Below are positions 51,379-59,995 of a stretch of DNA of 64,000 nt, in pieces; the first letter of the stretch is position 1, and every line of letters begins with the position of its first letter. Source of the DNA: Dysgonomonas gadei ATCC BAA-286 (GTDB lineage: Bacteria > Bacteroidota > Bacteroidia > Bacteroidales > Dysgonomonadaceae); the NCBI RefSeq assembly GCF_000213555.1, contig NZ_GL891991.1:1-64000 (forward strand), in the 5' to 3' direction. Both the position numbers and the translations under genes were made by a program. Under the pieces are notes generated by a model. It saw only the letters and a list, made by a program, of their open reading frames with translations. It was not told the origin of the DNA and made no database searches.

Positions 51379-53517
51379 ATGAAAAAAGTATTGTTTTCCA
51401 CTCTGATCCTATTCATTTTTATGTCGTGTACAACAACTAATAAAAACGGCTTTAAAGAGGCAAAAGCCCCGATAGCCGAAAAGAAGGAGCATCTCCGTAT
51501 TATACATGGGGATACTGTAAATGATGAGTACTACTGGATGTATGACTTTTTTGGCAAAGGGCCGGACAGCACATTGGTTGTAGATTACCTGAAGGCGGAG
51601 AATGCCTATCTGGATACTGTAATGGGCGGTACAGCCGGTTTTCAGGAAGCATTGTTTAATGAGATGAAAGGGCGGATAAAAGAAACGGATGAAAGTGTGC
51701 CGACCTTCAAAAACGGTTACTATTATTATACACGAACCGAAGAAGGAAAGCAATATTATAAGTATTGCCGGAAAAAAGGAAGTCTCGAAGCCTCGGAAGA
51801 GATATTGCTCGATGTAGATAAAATGGCAGAAGGTCATTCTTATTACGCTGTCGGTGGTATTTCGGTCAGTGAAGACAATATACTGATGGCCTATGGTGTG
51901 GATGAGGTCAGCCGCAGACAATACACTATCTACTTCAAAAATCTGGAGACAGGTGAGGTTTATAAAGAAACGATTCCGAACACAAGCGGGGGAGCTACAT
52001 GGGCGGCAGATAACAAGACGGTGTTTTATACGTCGAAAAATCCGGTAACCTTATTGTCCGAAAAAATCAAACGGCACACCTTAGGTACGGATGCATCTTC
52101 GGATGTGACTGTTTATGAAGAAAAGGATAAAAGTAATTATATAGGAGTGGGTAAAACCAAAAATCGGAAGTATATCTTTATCCAGTCACAGGCAACCTTG
52201 TCGTCAGAAACATTCTTCATCGAAGCCGATAAGCCGATGTCTGCCTTCAAATCATTCCAGCCAAGAATCAAAGATGTATTGTATGATATAATTCCTTTGG
52301 CCGACAGGTTTCTTATCCTTACCAATAAGGATGCAAAAAACTTCCGCGTTATGGAATGTTCATTGGATAAAACGGGGGTGGATAACTGGAAGGAATATAT
52401 CCCTCATCGTGCCGATGTATTGCTGGAAAGTGTTGATGAATTTAAAGATTTTATCGTACTTGAGGAACGGAAGGAAGGTCTTATAAAGCTTTGTGTGCGC
52501 AGCCTGAAAGACGGGAAAGAACATTATATTGATTTCGGAGAGCCTACTTATATGGCTTATACGGCGTCGAATCCCGAATACGAAAGCAGTATCGTCCGTT
52601 ATGGCTATACATCGATGACTACGCCGAGTTCCACATTTGATTATAACATGGATACCCATGAAAAAACATTGATGAAAGAACGCGAAGTAGTGGGAGGATA
52701 CAACAAAGAGGATTACCAGACCGAGAGATTGTATGCTACGGCCAAAGACGGAACAAAAGTACCTATCTCGCTTGTGTACAAGAAAACAACAAAGAAAGAC
52801 AGTAAAACACCATTGTTGCTATATGGCTATGGAAGTTATGGTGCCAGTATGGATGCTTCTTTCAGCAGCAATCGCCTGAGTCTTTTAGACAGAGGATTCA
52901 TATATGCGATAGCTCATATTCGCGGAGGTCAGGAAATGGGGCGCCAGTGGTACGAAGACGGTAAACTGATGAAAAAGATAAATACATTCACTGATTTTAT
53001 CGACTGTGGCGAATTCCTTGTGAAAGAAAATTATACCGGTAAGGAGCATTTGTATGCTCAGGGCGGTAGTGCCGGAGGGCTTCTTATCGGTGCGGTTATA
53101 AATATGAATCCGGATCTTTGGCATGGAGTGATCGCCGATGTGCCTTTTGTGGATGTGGTGAATACTATGCTAGATGAGAGTATTCCTTTGACAACGAATG
53201 AGTTTGACGAATGGGGAAATCCTAAGGATAAAGATGCGTACTTCTATATGAAAAGTTACAGCCCTTACGAAAATGTAGAGAGGAAAGACTATCCGAATAT
53301 ACTTGTCACTACAGGTTTACACGATAGTCAAGTGCAATACTTCGAACCAGCCAAATGGGTGGCTAAGCTAAGGGATATGAAGACCGATAATAATGTGCTG
53401 TTGCTGAAAACGAATATGGAGTTCGGGCATGGCGGGGCCAGTGGGCGGTTCGACTATCTGAAAGATATTGCTTTGGATTATGCTTTCTTATTCACATTGG
53501 AGGGAATAGATAAGTAG
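51379..53517 (+). CDS. S9 prolyl oligopeptidase family serine peptidase (oligopeptidase B type), lipoprotein
   Basis: 712 aa. Lipoprotein signal (LILFIFMSCTTT). Beta-propeller domain about 70-440, alpha/beta hydrolase domain about 450-712. Catalytic triad: Ser564 in AQGGSAGGLLIG, Asp649 in TGLHDSQVQYFEP, His684 in FGHGGASGRFDY. Other family marks are HGDTVNDEYYWMYD near the start and AHIRGGQEMGRQWYEDGKLM. It cleaves short peptides after basic (oligopeptidase B) or Pro residues; the C-terminal features fit the PtrB branch. Envelope location from the lipobox. Single-gene unit with a terminator. Confidence 0.92.
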   Translation: MKKVLFSTLILFIFMSCTTTNKNGFKEAKAPIAEKKEHLRIIHGDTVNDEYYWMYDFFGKGPDSTLVVDYLKAENAYLDTVMGGTAGFQEALFNEMKGRIKETDESVPTFKNGYYYYTRTEEGKQYYKYCRKKGSLEASEEILLDVDKMAEGHSYYAVGGISVSEDNILMAYGVDEVSRRQYTIYFKNLETGEVYKETIPNTSGGATWAADNKTVFYTSKNPVTLLSEKIKRHTLGTDASSDVTVYEEKDKSNYIGVGKTKNRKYIFIQSQATLSSETFFIEADKPMSAFKSFQPRIKDVLYDIIPLADRFLILTNKDAKNFRVMECSLDKTGVDNWKEYIPHRADVLLESVDEFKDFIVLEERKEGLIKLCVRSLKDGKEHYIDFGEPTYMAYTASNPEYESSIVRYGYTSMTTPSSTFDYNMDTHEKTLMKEREVVGGYNKEDYQTERLYATAKDGTKVPISLVYKKTTKKDSKTPLLLYGYGSYGASMDASFSSNRLSLLDRGFIYAIAHIRGGQEMGRQWYEDGKLMKKINTFTDFIDCGEFLVKENYTGKEHLYAQGGSAGGLLIGAVINMNPDLWHGVIADVPFVDVVNTMLDESIPLTTNEFDEWGNPKDKDAYFYMKSYSPYENVERKDYPNILVTTGLHDSQVQYFEPAKWVAKLRDMKTDNNVLLLKTNMEFGHGGASGRFDYLKDIALDYAFLFTLEGIDK

Positions 53518-53530
53518 GATTATAAAAGAT

Positions 53531-53557
53531 AAGCCCTGCTATATGGCAGGGCTTTCC
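53531..53557 (+). terminator. Terminator after the S9 peptidase gene
   Basis: Stem AAGCCCTGC (53531-53539) with GCAGGGCTT (53546-53554), loop TATATG, followed by TCC rather than a long T-run. Confidence 0.65.
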
Positions 53558-53631
53558 GTTTAAAGACGGAGAGAAATATACCATCGGTATTCTCCGGCAC
53601 ATATTGATACTCCTGGTTTTCTGTATATAAC

Positions 53632-53661
53632 AAAAAAAGAGCAACCATGCGGCTGCTCTTT
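53632..53661 (-). terminator. Terminator of gapA
   Basis: On the minus strand AAAGAGCAGCC pairs with GGTTGCTCTTT, followed by a T-run (53632-53638). Confidence 0.7.
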
Positions 53662-53684
53662 CCTATATATTAAGCTATCGTATA

Positions 53685-54689
53685 TTATGCGTTAACTTTA
53701 GCCATGTGAGCGATAAGCTCAAGCATTTTAGTTGAGAATCCCCATTCATTGTCATACCAGCTAACAACTTTAACGAAAGTTGGGCTCAATTGGATACCAG
53801 CTTTAGCATCGAAGATAGAAGTACGTGCGTCTCCGATGAAATCAGAAGAAACAACAGCATCTTCAGTATATCCGAGAACACCTTTCAATTCGCCTTCAGA
53901 AGCTTCTTTCATAGCTTTACAGATATCTTCGTAGCTAGTTTCTTTAGCTAGACGGGCAGTTAAGTCAACAACAGAAACGTCAAGAGTAGGTACACGCATT
54001 GACATACCTGTAAGTTTTCCGTTAAGCTCAGGGATAACTTTACCTACAGCTTTAGCAGCACCTGTAGAAGAAGGGATGATGTTACCGGCAGCAGCACGTC
54101 CGCCTCTCCAGTCTTTAGCTGAAGGTCCGTCTACTGTTTTTTGAGTAGCAGTAGTAGCGTGAACTGTAGTCATCAAAGCTTCAACGATACCGAATTTGTC
54201 ATTCAATACTTTGGCGATAGGAGCAAGACAGTTTGTAGTACAAGAAGCGTTAGAAACGAATTGCTCGCCTTTTTCATATTTATCGTGGTTTACTCCGCAA
54301 ACGAACATACGAGTATCGTCTTTAGAAGGACCAGACATAACTACATATTTAGCACCAGCGTCGATATGGCCCTGAGCTTTAGGTTTTTCAAGGAAAAGAC
54401 CTGTAGACTCTACGATATATTCAGCGCCGATTTCATTCCATTTCAAGTCAGCAGGATTTTTTTCAGCAGTTACACGGATAGCGTTTCCGTTTACTACCAA
54501 TTTGCCGTCTTTTACTTCAACTGTACCATTGAATTTTCCATGAACAGTATCGTATTTTAGCATATATGCCATATATTCAACATCGATAAGGTCATTGATA
54601 CCAACAACTTGAATGTCACTTCTGCCTTGTGCAGCACGGAATACCAGACGACCAATACGTCCAAAACCGTTAATACCTACTTTAATCAT
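53685..54689 (-). CDS. gapA: Glyceraldehyde-3-phosphate dehydrogenase
   Basis: 334 aa, phosphorylating NAD-type GAPDH of glycolysis. NAD fold IKVGINGFGRIGRLVFRAA, catalytic Cys150 in SNASCTTNC with His in TTVHATTATQ, anion sites in SSTGAAKAVGKVIPEL and RVPTLDVSVVDLT, C-terminal SWYDNEWGFSTKMLELI. Cytoplasmic and expected to be highly expressed. Single-gene unit with promoter and terminator. It uses the glyceraldehyde 3-phosphate that KdgA and pentose metabolism supply. Confidence 0.98.
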   Translation of the reverse strand: MIKVGINGFGRIGRLVFRAAQGRSDIQVVGINDLIDVEYMAYMLKYDTVHGKFNGTVEVKDGKLVVNGNAIRVTAEKNPADLKWNEIGAEYIVESTGLFLEKPKAQGHIDAGAKYVVMSGPSKDDTRMFVCGVNHDKYEKGEQFVSNASCTTNCLAPIAKVLNDKFGIVEALMTTVHATTATQKTVDGPSAKDWRGGRAAAGNIIPSSTGAAKAVGKVIPELNGKLTGMSMRVPTLDVSVVDLTARLAKETSYEDICKAMKEASEGELKGVLGYTEDAVVSSDFIGDARTSIFDAKAGIQLSPTFVKVVSWYDNEWGFSTKMLELIAHMAKVNA

Positions 54690-54792
54690 TTTGTTTTTAA
54701 TTTTATAGTTAAATAATCGAGTATATCCTATTTAAACGCTTTAGTAGGAATAAAATATTTATGTTATAAAACATCCTTTTTTAAAAGCTGTA

Positions 54793-54800
54793 CAAAAATA
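54793..54800 (-). promoter_or_regulatory. Probable -7 element of gapA
   Basis: TATTTTTG on the minus strand, a full match to TAnnTTTG, about 100 bp before the gapA ATG. TTTC boxes lie at suitable distance upstream as imperfect -33 elements. Confidence 0.45.
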
Positions 54801-54950
54801 ACAAATTATTTGGCAAGAAAGAAATTTGTTAGTCATTTTTAATGACAAATTATTTGTTATTCTAAGTGATAATCACGTTTTTGCCTGTTTTGCAATGTCT
54901 ACTTTACTATTTGATGTTTTTAGTTAAAAAGATCATAAAAATGCATAATC

Positions 54951-55005
54951 TTTATCTATATAAGAAACTCTTAGTATCCCGTTCTTTGAAAAATTGATAT
55001 ATGGA
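54951..55005 (+). repeat. TTTATCTATAT...TTCTTTGAAAAATTG module, copy E
   Basis: CTTTATCTATATAAG and CGTTCTTTGAAAAATTGATA are kept, but the core between them (AAACTCTTAGTATC) has no heptamer array. It is the most reduced copy. Confidence 0.6.
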
Positions 55006-55105
55006 AAGCAAATATGGAATGAATGAAGAAAATATATGCAGAAGTTTGTCTACAGTTTTTTGGGGATAAATAATTCCAATCTCCCATGATTGTTAGCGGC
55101 AAACT

Positions 55106-55138
55106 ATTGACCATAAATTGAAATAGTTGTTAACTTTG
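55106..55138 (+). promoter_or_regulatory. Promoter of the surface-glycan gene trio
   Basis: ATTG (55106-55109), a 21-bp spacer, TAACTTTG (55131-55138), 25 bp before the flippase ATG. Confidence 0.5.
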
Positions 55139-55163
55139 TGTCCAATAATTGTATTACATATAA

Positions 55164-56621
55164 ATGGCAGATTCTCTTAAAAGGAAAACAGGTGTAGCTT
55201 TGTTCTGGAGCTTTATTGATAAAGGCGGACAGCAGATTATTACGCTGCTTTTCTTTTATATTCTCGTCCGTCTGATATCTAAAGAAGATATTGGGACGGT
55301 AAATTTGCTGGCCATCTTTACCATTATTTCGGGCATGTTGCAGGAGAGCGGTTATTCATCGGCACTGATCCGGAAAAAGGAAGTACATCCTGAAGAATAT
55401 ACCTCTGTTTTTTATTTCAATATAGTAATCAGTCTTAGCCTGTACACAATTCTATTCTTTTGCGCGCCTGTTATCAGCTGGTTTTATGAAAAACCTGTAT
55501 TGACAGATTTGGCGCGTTTTGTATTCCTGGCCTTTGTCTTCAATGCATTCGCAATTATACAGAATGTAAATCTGGTGAGAGAAATGAATTTCAAGCTCAA
55601 TACACGGATTACGCTTGTCGCATGGTGTGTATCGGGATTGATAGCAATATTGATGGCGTACAACGGATATGGAATATGGAGTATGGCTGCCCAGCAGGTT
55701 TTACAAAGTTTTATCAGAAGCTCATTGTTATGGATTTTTGTAAAATGGAGGCCAAGTGGGAAATTCGTCTTCCTGCATATAAAAAAAATGTCGTCCTATA
55801 GCATAAATCTGTTGATATCCGGACTGTTCGGACAAATATGTAACAATATATCACCCTTGATTATCGGTAAAAAGTTCTCTATACCCCAGGTGGCTTCATA
55901 CAGTCAGGGCCTGAAACTGACAAATATACCGCAGTCGGTTATCAGCGACGGGATGCGGAGTGTGGCTTATCCACTGTTGTCGAAGATAGGAGAAGATGAC
56001 GAAAGAAGCAAAAAGGCATACCGGAAAGTTATGCGTATCACATCTTTTATCTCTTTTCCTGTGGCTATGTTGCTGATAGTAACGGCGAGCCCGATAGTTT
56101 CTATCTATCTGCCTCCCGAATGGACGGATGTAATTCCTATATTGCAAGTATTGGCTATCGGAGGGGCTTTCTTACCGCACTTCGGTCTTATTTCATCACT
56201 GCTACAATTTAAAGGAGAATCGAAGTTGCTGCTAAAGATTGAAGCGTGTAAAAACGTGCTTATACTGGTCGCTATTGCCATTGGCGTACAATTTGGCATA
56301 CAAGGACTGGTAACAGGATTAAGCCTTGTAAATGTACTGGCTTTTTTTGCAGGCATATATATAGCCGGGAAACGTATATCATACTCATTTATGGAAATAC
56401 TGAAGGATACCATACCGTACGTTATTATATCAGTGGTTTCATTCGCCCCTTTTGTACTGCTTTATATGACAAGGCTGGAAAATGTATTTTTATTACTTAC
56501 TATTCCCGCTATTGTGGGAAGCGGTGTTTACCTTCTTATAATGAAGGTTTTTGGTTCGGTCATTATGCAGGAAACAATCGATTTTGTGAAACTCTCCTAT
56601 AATAAAACCTTTAAACGATAA
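55164..56621 (+). CDS. Polysaccharide/lipopolysaccharide flippase (Wzx, MOP superfamily)
   Basis: 485 aa with 12-14 helices. Start LKRKTGVALFWSFIDKGGQQ, then LVRLISKEDIGTVNLLAIF, GYSSALIRKKEVHPEEYTSVFYFNI and LLISGLFGQICNNISPLIIGKKFS are typical of the WzxC-like branch that moves lipid-linked oligosaccharides across the inner membrane. First of three tightly packed genes (4-bp gap to the next, then a 4-bp overlap) that probably build or export a surface glycan. Confidence 0.88.
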   Translation: MADSLKRKTGVALFWSFIDKGGQQIITLLFFYILVRLISKEDIGTVNLLAIFTIISGMLQESGYSSALIRKKEVHPEEYTSVFYFNIVISLSLYTILFFCAPVISWFYEKPVLTDLARFVFLAFVFNAFAIIQNVNLVREMNFKLNTRITLVAWCVSGLIAILMAYNGYGIWSMAAQQVLQSFIRSSLLWIFVKWRPSGKFVFLHIKKMSSYSINLLISGLFGQICNNISPLIIGKKFSIPQVASYSQGLKLTNIPQSVISDGMRSVAYPLLSKIGEDDERSKKAYRKVMRITSFISFPVAMLLIVTASPIVSIYLPPEWTDVIPILQVLAIGGAFLPHFGLISSLLQFKGESKLLLKIEACKNVLILVAIAIGVQFGIQGLVTGLSLVNVLAFFAGIYIAGKRISYSFMEILKDTIPYVIISVVSFAPFVLLYMTRLENVFLLLTIPAIVGSGVYLLIMKVFGSVIMQETIDFVKLSYNKTFKR

Positions 56622-56625
56622 TAAT

Positions 56626-57624
56626 ATGCCTAAAGTTTCCATACTGATGCCTGTTTATAATGCCGGACAATACTTGTCGCAGGCCATAGACAGCATACGC
56701 TCCCAGAGCTTTAAGGATTGGGAACTGATACTAGTCAATGACGGCTCTACAGACGATAGTGAAGCAATCATATGCAGCTATAATGACAACAGGATATACT
56801 ATGCAAAGAACCCTGTAAATCTGGGATTGATAAAGACGCTCAATAAAGGGATCGACCTATGTGGAGGTGAATACATCGCCCGTATGGACGCGGATGATAT
56901 CTCTCTTACCGAACGACTGAGAATACAGGCAAACTTTCTGGATACTCATCCCGGTTATCTGATGTGTGGGACTAACGCCTCCGTTATCAACAATAAGGGT
57001 GAGAGAACCGGAAAAATAAGAAATCTGCAGGATAATGATTTTTTGCAAATCAATCTTTTATTCTCTCCGCCGTTTATTCATCCTACTGTAATGATTCGCC
57101 GTGAAGTGTTGGAGAAGAACAGGTATGATGAAGCATATAAGCATGTGGAAGACTACGAACTCTGGTGCCGGATAGCAAAACAGGGAAAGATCGCTAACCT
57201 GAAAGACGAGTTGTTTGCTTATCGCTGGCATGACAGCAACGTATCCGTACTGAATAACAAGATACAGGATAGACTGAAAGATAAGATTATCTCTGATGAA
57301 CTGGGATCATTGGATATTGTACCTGCCGGGCAGGAGTTGTATTGCCACAAGGTAACTTTCCGGCTATATAGCATGGGAAACCGTCAAGAGGTATCCGTTT
57401 CACAGTTGAATGACGTTTCTGCTTGGTTTTCGAAACTTATACGGAAAAATGGGGAAACGGGCAGATACAACGGGGATGATCTGATCGCGTTTCTTTGGGC
57501 TCGTTGGATTGTTCTTTGTATATCCCAGAAGAAGTACATGAGAATGATACCTCCATTTGCTTCACTAAAACCATCTGTATTTATAAAATTATTGAAACTT
57601 ATACTATTCTTAAAGAATAAATGA
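56626..57624 (+). CDS. Glycosyltransferase family 2
   Basis: 332 aa. GT-A fold: PKVSILMPVYNAGQYLSQAI, DWELILVNDGSTDDSEAII, ARMDADDISLTERLRIQANF with the DxD motif, and HPTVMIRREVLE then VEDYELWCRIAKQG. It transfers a sugar from a nucleotide donor, probably to a lipid-linked acceptor. The C-terminus (about 230-332) is helical and variable. Translationally coupled to the LicD gene (ATG overlaps its stop region). Sugar specificity is not readable. Confidence 0.9.
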   Translation: MPKVSILMPVYNAGQYLSQAIDSIRSQSFKDWELILVNDGSTDDSEAIICSYNDNRIYYAKNPVNLGLIKTLNKGIDLCGGEYIARMDADDISLTERLRIQANFLDTHPGYLMCGTNASVINNKGERTGKIRNLQDNDFLQINLLFSPPFIHPTVMIRREVLEKNRYDEAYKHVEDYELWCRIAKQGKIANLKDELFAYRWHDSNVSVLNNKIQDRLKDKIISDELGSLDIVPAGQELYCHKVTFRLYSMGNRQEVSVSQLNDVSAWFSKLIRKNGETGRYNGDDLIAFLWARWIVLCISQKKYMRMIPPFASLKPSVFIKLLKLILFLKNK

Positions 57625-58427
57625 ACGAAACCGAAGATTTAAAAGCAATATACAATCCTGAAGGTTCTGAATTAAGGACATTACAGTTGAAGATGCTCGA
57701 TATACTTGTTGTAGTAACAGATATCTGCGACAAACATAATCTGCCATATTGGGTTAGTGGGGGAACGTTACTGGGGGCTATCCGTCACGGAGGGTTTATC
57801 CCGTGGGATGATGATATTGACATAGAGCTGCTTCGCCCCGATTATCTGAAGCTGCTAAGGATTTTGCCCAAGGAACTGCCGGATAATCTCTATTTGCAAA
57901 CACCAAAAGAGAAAAGCTACAGACTACTTTTTTCCAAAGTAAGGGACAGGTATTCTATTGTACATTCCGAAGAAGAGGATATGGCAAGGTATAAGGAAAA
58001 GGGAATTTTTATTGATATTTTTTCTGAGGAGAGAAGCTACAGATGGATGAAGAATATTGTAGATTTCTTTTATGGCAGGGCTTTCAGGCGATTGAAAAGA
58101 GGCCGGCCGTTCCATTCATTAAAGTTCTTCTATGAATATGCCACTTCGTTAGTCTTATATCCTATAGGGGTCCTGCTTATATGGATTGCCAGAGGAATAT
58201 GTGCTATTACCAAACCGGATAATATATTACATAGCTATGGCATAGGGAACTCAACCAACCATAATGCCAGATATATGTTCCCTGTGGAAAAGGTCACATT
58301 CGAAGGCAAGGAGTTTTCCGCCCCGAAAGAAGTGGATACATACTTGAGAAAACAATACGGAGATTATATGACCGTTCCCCCTAAGGAGAAGCGTTCCACA
58401 CATTTCTTAAAGGTAGAATATCTCTGA
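57621..58427 (+). CDS. LicD-family nucleotidyl/phosphocholine transferase
   Basis: 268 aa. The LicD core is PYWVSGGTLLGAIRHGGFIP followed by WDDDIDIELLRPDY (about residues 41-75), with a second conserved part FSKVRDRYSIVHSEE and KEKGIFIDIFSEE. LicD proteins attach phosphocholine or similar phospho-substituents to surface polysaccharides. A membrane-like segment (YPIGVLLIWIARGICAI) is present in the second half. Overlaps the glycosyltransferase gene by 4 bp. It ends 5 bp from the convergent HU-LysM gene with no terminator between. Confidence 0.88.
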   Translation: MNETEDLKAIYNPEGSELRTLQLKMLDILVVVTDICDKHNLPYWVSGGTLLGAIRHGGFIPWDDDIDIELLRPDYLKLLRILPKELPDNLYLQTPKEKSYRLLFSKVRDRYSIVHSEEEDMARYKEKGIFIDIFSEERSYRWMKNIVDFFYGRAFRRLKRGRPFHSLKFFYEYATSLVLYPIGVLLIWIARGICAITKPDNILHSYGIGNSTNHNARYMFPVEKVTFEGKEFSAPKEVDTYLRKQYGDYMTVPPKEKRSTHFLKVEYL

Positions 58428-58432
58428 TATTA

Positions 58433-59695
58433 TCAGATACCCATCTCTTTAAATAACTTCGCTTCGCGTTGTTTGGCCTTCTCTATCGAAGCCGGATTCT
58501 TCGAATCAATACCGTATTTGGCTGGGGCAGGTATAATCAGCTTTGTCCCGAGTGCGATATTATTCGCGTTTTTGATAACGCTCTTGTTTTCTTCATAGAT
58601 ATAGACCCAAAAAGATTTATGACCGTAGTATCCCAGTGCTATGTTCCGAAGAGTATGACCACTTCGTATAGTTTCTGTAGCCAGAGGTTTGGAAGAATCT
58701 TTAACCGGCTGGGCGGTAACCTTTACGTCTTCATTCTTTGGCTCGGTTTTCGGCATTTTTGTTTCCTGCTGAGGCTCTTTCTTTGTTTCCTGAGCAATGC
58801 CTTGTATTTGTGTCGAATCTTGTTTCTGCGCCAGTGAATCGACTGGTGATTTCTTATCAAAAACAATTACTACTTTTTTGCTCTTATCCACAGGAGGTTG
58901 TCCTGTTAAAAATCCTGCCAGTTCCTGAAAATAGTATCCGCCAATAGCAAACGCCGCTAAAATAAGAAGTATAACAAAAGCCAAAGAGATAAAGCGTCTG
59001 CGCTTAGACTTCTTTCTGTGATTGTAGAACATAGACTCAATGTCTGTACTGGCAGAAGGAGTCTTGAAGGGCGCAACTGTTTCTTCATGAATTATTCCGG
59101 GAGCGTTTGCTACGGTGTTTTCTTCTTCGGTATCTATTTCAGCCTCTGCTTTAGCTTCTGTTATGGCAGACTCTGCTTCTGCCTCGGTTTCTATCTCCGG
59201 ATCAGGAGTTCCTTCTACTATTTCATTTGCTTCGATAGCTTTTTCCGCTGATTCCTCAGGAACATTGATATATTCTGTAATTTCTTCTTCGATGGAGCTT
59301 GTATCAGTGCTATCGTCCAGCTCTTCGGTAATATCCTCTTCGGTTTCGCTTTCTACATTTTCGAAAGAAACCCCATCTTCAAGGACAACACTCTCGAAAT
59401 GAGCGAAAGGTTTATTGATAGCTTCTTTTAGTGATTTATCAGGCGTGAAGCTAAGTTTGTAATGAGCCGGAATCTCAATAGCCTCCCCTGTATTCACATC
59501 CACACTTTTACGTGCGTTCACCTTAACCAGTTTAAATACACCGAAGTCCTTTATCCGTACCGAATCATTGCTCTCTATACTCACTGAGATAACAGCAATT
59601 AGTTCACGTAGAAAAGTTTCCGCCTCCTTTTTCGCTATTCCCTGTTTTTTTGCCAGAAGGTCAATTAAATCCTGTAGACTAAGCCGTTCATTCAT
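58433..59695 (-). CDS. Membrane-anchored HU-LysM fusion protein
   Basis: 420 aa with an unusual order. Residues 1-95 are an HU/IHF-type DNA-binding fold (LSLQDLIDLLAKKQGIAKKE, DSVRIKDFGVFKLVKVNARK). Then comes a long acidic, low-complexity stretch (about 100-210, EAEAESAITEAKAEAEIDTE), a basic patch (HRKKSKRRR, 226-234), one membrane helix (235-253), a charged Pro/Lys/Gln linker, and a LysM domain (340-389: IRSGHTLRNIALGYYGHKSF ... GTKLIIP). The positive-inside rule puts HU in the cytoplasm and LysM in the periplasm, so the protein could tie DNA to the cell wall. It overlaps the upstream HU gene by 8 bp. Similar fusions occur in other Bacteroidales; the role is unknown to me. Confidence 0.85.
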   Translation of the reverse strand: MNERLSLQDLIDLLAKKQGIAKKEAETFLRELIAVISVSIESNDSVRIKDFGVFKLVKVNARKSVDVNTGEAIEIPAHYKLSFTPDKSLKEAINKPFAHFESVVLEDGVSFENVESETEEDITEELDDSTDTSSIEEEITEYINVPEESAEKAIEANEIVEGTPDPEIETEAEAESAITEAKAEAEIDTEEENTVANAPGIIHEETVAPFKTPSASTDIESMFYNHRKKSKRRRFISLAFVILLILAAFAIGGYYFQELAGFLTGQPPVDKSKKVVIVFDKKSPVDSLAQKQDSTQIQGIAQETKKEPQQETKMPKTEPKNEDVKVTAQPVKDSSKPLATETIRSGHTLRNIALGYYGHKSFWVYIYEENKSVIKNANNIALGTKLIIPAPAKYGIDSKNPASIEKAKQREAKLFKEMGI

Positions 59696-59978
59696 TTACT
59701 TCCAGATTTTTAAGGTTATCTTTTATTGTTTGTCCGGGACGAAATGCCAATGAGATTTTAGGAGGAACAAGGAAACGCTGTTTTGATACAGGGTTAACGG
59801 ATATCCGTTCTCCTTTTTTCTTTGTTTCAAAAAGACCGAACCCCTGAATATTAATAGAGTTCCCATCTTCAAGATTGCTATTAATTATGGAAACAGTAGC
59901 TTCCAATACTTCGGAAGTCTGTCGTTGAGTCCACCCTAACCGTTTAGCCAATGCAGCTATTAATTCCTGGTTTGTCAT
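59688..59978 (-). CDS. HU-family DNA-binding protein
   Basis: 96 aa, a stand-alone HU/IHF-like protein: TNQELIAALAKRLGWTQRQT, dimer helix EVLEATVSIINSNLEDGNS, beta arm FGLFETKKKGERISVNPVSK and closing FRPGQTIKDNLKNLEVNE. Its arm has the Pro that wedges DNA (NPVSKQRFLVPP). It bends and compacts DNA. The 8-bp overlap with the HU-LysM gene suggests coupled synthesis, and the two may form mixed dimers (inference). Confidence 0.92.
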   Translation of the reverse strand: MTNQELIAALAKRLGWTQRQTSEVLEATVSIINSNLEDGNSINIQGFGLFETKKKGERISVNPVSKQRFLVPPKISLAFRPGQTIKDNLKNLEVNE

Positions 59979-59995
59979 AGCATTTGTATTTAGAT

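Larger units (their letters stand above)
54690..55163. other. Divergent intergenic region between gapA and the flippase gene
   Basis: 474 bp. The gapA promoter region is at 54793 onward (minus), module copy E at 54951-55005, and the flippase promoter at 55106-55138. An imperfect repeat of ACAAATTATTTG is seen at 54802-54813 and 54843-54855. Nothing else was recognised. Confidence 0.6.
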
